Shown: positions 63,247 through 64,000 of the stretch, piece by piece
Layout of the letters: the number at the start of each line of letters is the position of its first letter
Numbering within the stretch: the first letter of the stretch is position 1
Assembly: GCA_019188255.1 (NCBI GenBank)
Contig: JAETXT010000002.1
Location: 3,658,001 to 3,722,000 of the forward strand
Source: Verticillium longisporum
Taxonomy: Eukaryota > Ascomycota > Sordariomycetes > Glomerellales > Plectosphaerellaceae
Direction of reading: 5' to 3'
DNA length: 64,000 bases
Program-made: the position numbers and the translations under genes
Notes under the pieces: model-generated
Databases searched by the model: none
What the model saw: the letters and a program-made list of their open reading frames with translations, nothing else
What the model was told of the DNA's origin: nothing

Positions 63247-64000
63247 GTGGCAGGCGCGCTTTGCTTTTTTTGTTTTCTTTTCCATTTTCACGAAAAGGAC
63301 GGGGCCGGGATTTTTAGATGATTATTTACACTACGCCGTGATTTATATGCTTAGATCGAACAGATAGCCTCATGCAGCGGTATAATATACTACACACTTT
63401 CTAAAACTTACACCCTTTCTGAAAAAAAAGTCCTTGAAAAAATGAACAAGAGACGCATCGTGAAAGCATCGTTTGGAGTCCTACTTCGCGCGTTGCCCCT
63501 GACAGCCCAGCCCACCCACATGGATACGACCACAGTCACCTGGTGACACTTGAACCTTGTTTGACCATTCCTCGTGTGCAGGCATCACTGGCCCCCGTCA
63601 TGCCGCTTGGGAGCATGCCAAGTTGGGTAAAGAGTCGGGTTGACAAAACGAACAAATGTCGTGTGCGTGGTTGGTCAAGATTCCTGGAGAGGGTCGGTAG
63701 GTAGCTTTTGATAATTGAGATATGCGCGGGCACTATTGAAACCCCTGCCAAGGGATTTCCCAGGGATTTCCCAGCCTCAGCAAACTTCGGGTCGTCAGTT
63801 GTTCGAGGGCACCCTGCAATCAAGCGCCTTTGTGCAACTGCCTCGACGAACATTGTTGAAGTCGTGGCAGGCATTGTGCACGCATAGGCCTGGAATCGCA
63901 ACATGGCTTTCTACCGTTTCTACCTTCCTAGATTGGTAGGTTGGTGCTGGGTGTTGGAAGTGTCACACCACAAGGTCCCTGACACAAATCATCTCCGTTT
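63247..64000. other. Right-edge intergenic region
   Basis: 754 bp of 3' flank. It contains a perfect 11-bp direct duplication of AGGGATTTCCC (63751-63772). No gene was seen before the window ends. Confidence 0.5.

Noticed and set aside
1..64000. CRISPR arrays, operons, ribosome-binding sites
   Set aside because: The window is clearly eukaryotic; the repeats seen are short tandem units without spacers.

Overview
This window comes from the nuclear genome of a filamentous ascomycete (Pezizomycotina), most likely a sordariomycete and perhaps a member of Hypocreales. The evidence is: GC-rich coding sequence; short introns (about 50-100 nt) with GTAAGT/GTGAGT-type donors, CTAAC-like branch sites and YAG acceptors; an intron-less class II tRNA-Leu; and a set of conserved fungal housekeeping genes. 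I recognise seventeen protein genes with confidence, one probable small membrane-protein gene, one tRNA and one 250-bp MITE-like element. Exon boundaries were read by eye, and each multi-exon model was checked for frame arithmetic.

Layout. 0.2-9.6 kb: RSC4-like tandem-bromodomain subunit (-), CKS1 (+), ERO1 (+) and USB1 (-). 9.6-17.7 kb: PAL1-type morphogenesis gene (+), tRNA-Leu(CAG) (-) and a small PY-motif membrane protein (-). 17.7-28.9 kb is dense: a TDG/MUG-type DNA glycosylase (+), NOP7/pescadillo (+), RRN9-like Pol I factor with two zinc fingers (+), a type II haloacid-dehalogenase-like gene (-) and kinesin-5/BimC (-). 28.9-36.6 kb: a MITE in the kinesin-5/ROK1 divergent spacer, ROK1 (+), a kelch-repeat protein (+) and RCF2 (-). 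36.6-44.7 kb is an 8-kb stretch with no convincing gene, ending in the leader of SFP1. 44.7-56.5 kb: SFP1 (+), a kelch-BTB protein (-), CDC20 (+) and an aldehyde dehydrogenase (-). 56.5-64 kb is gene-poor and holds two secreted cysteine-patterned proteins: a 60-aa six-Cys peptide and a triple-repeat GPI-type surface protein.

Two themes recur, without evidence that they form an operon-like unit. One is mitosis and cell cycle (CKS1, kinesin-5, CDC20). The other is ribosome synthesis (NOP7, RRN9, ROK1 and the regulator SFP1). The remainder is chromatin remodelling, ER oxidative folding, snRNA processing, DNA repair and respiration.

The most noteworthy items are a TA-flanked, TIR-bounded AT-rich element inserted in a GGTACC palindrome 200 bp upstream of ROK1; that palindrome as a motif scattered only through intergenic DNA; apparent single-site frameshifts in two conserved genes (RSC4 and SFP1), both at simple-repeat runs; a probable GC-AG intron in kinesin-5; and the two secreted Cys-rich proteins. 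I saw no clearly novel multi-gene system.
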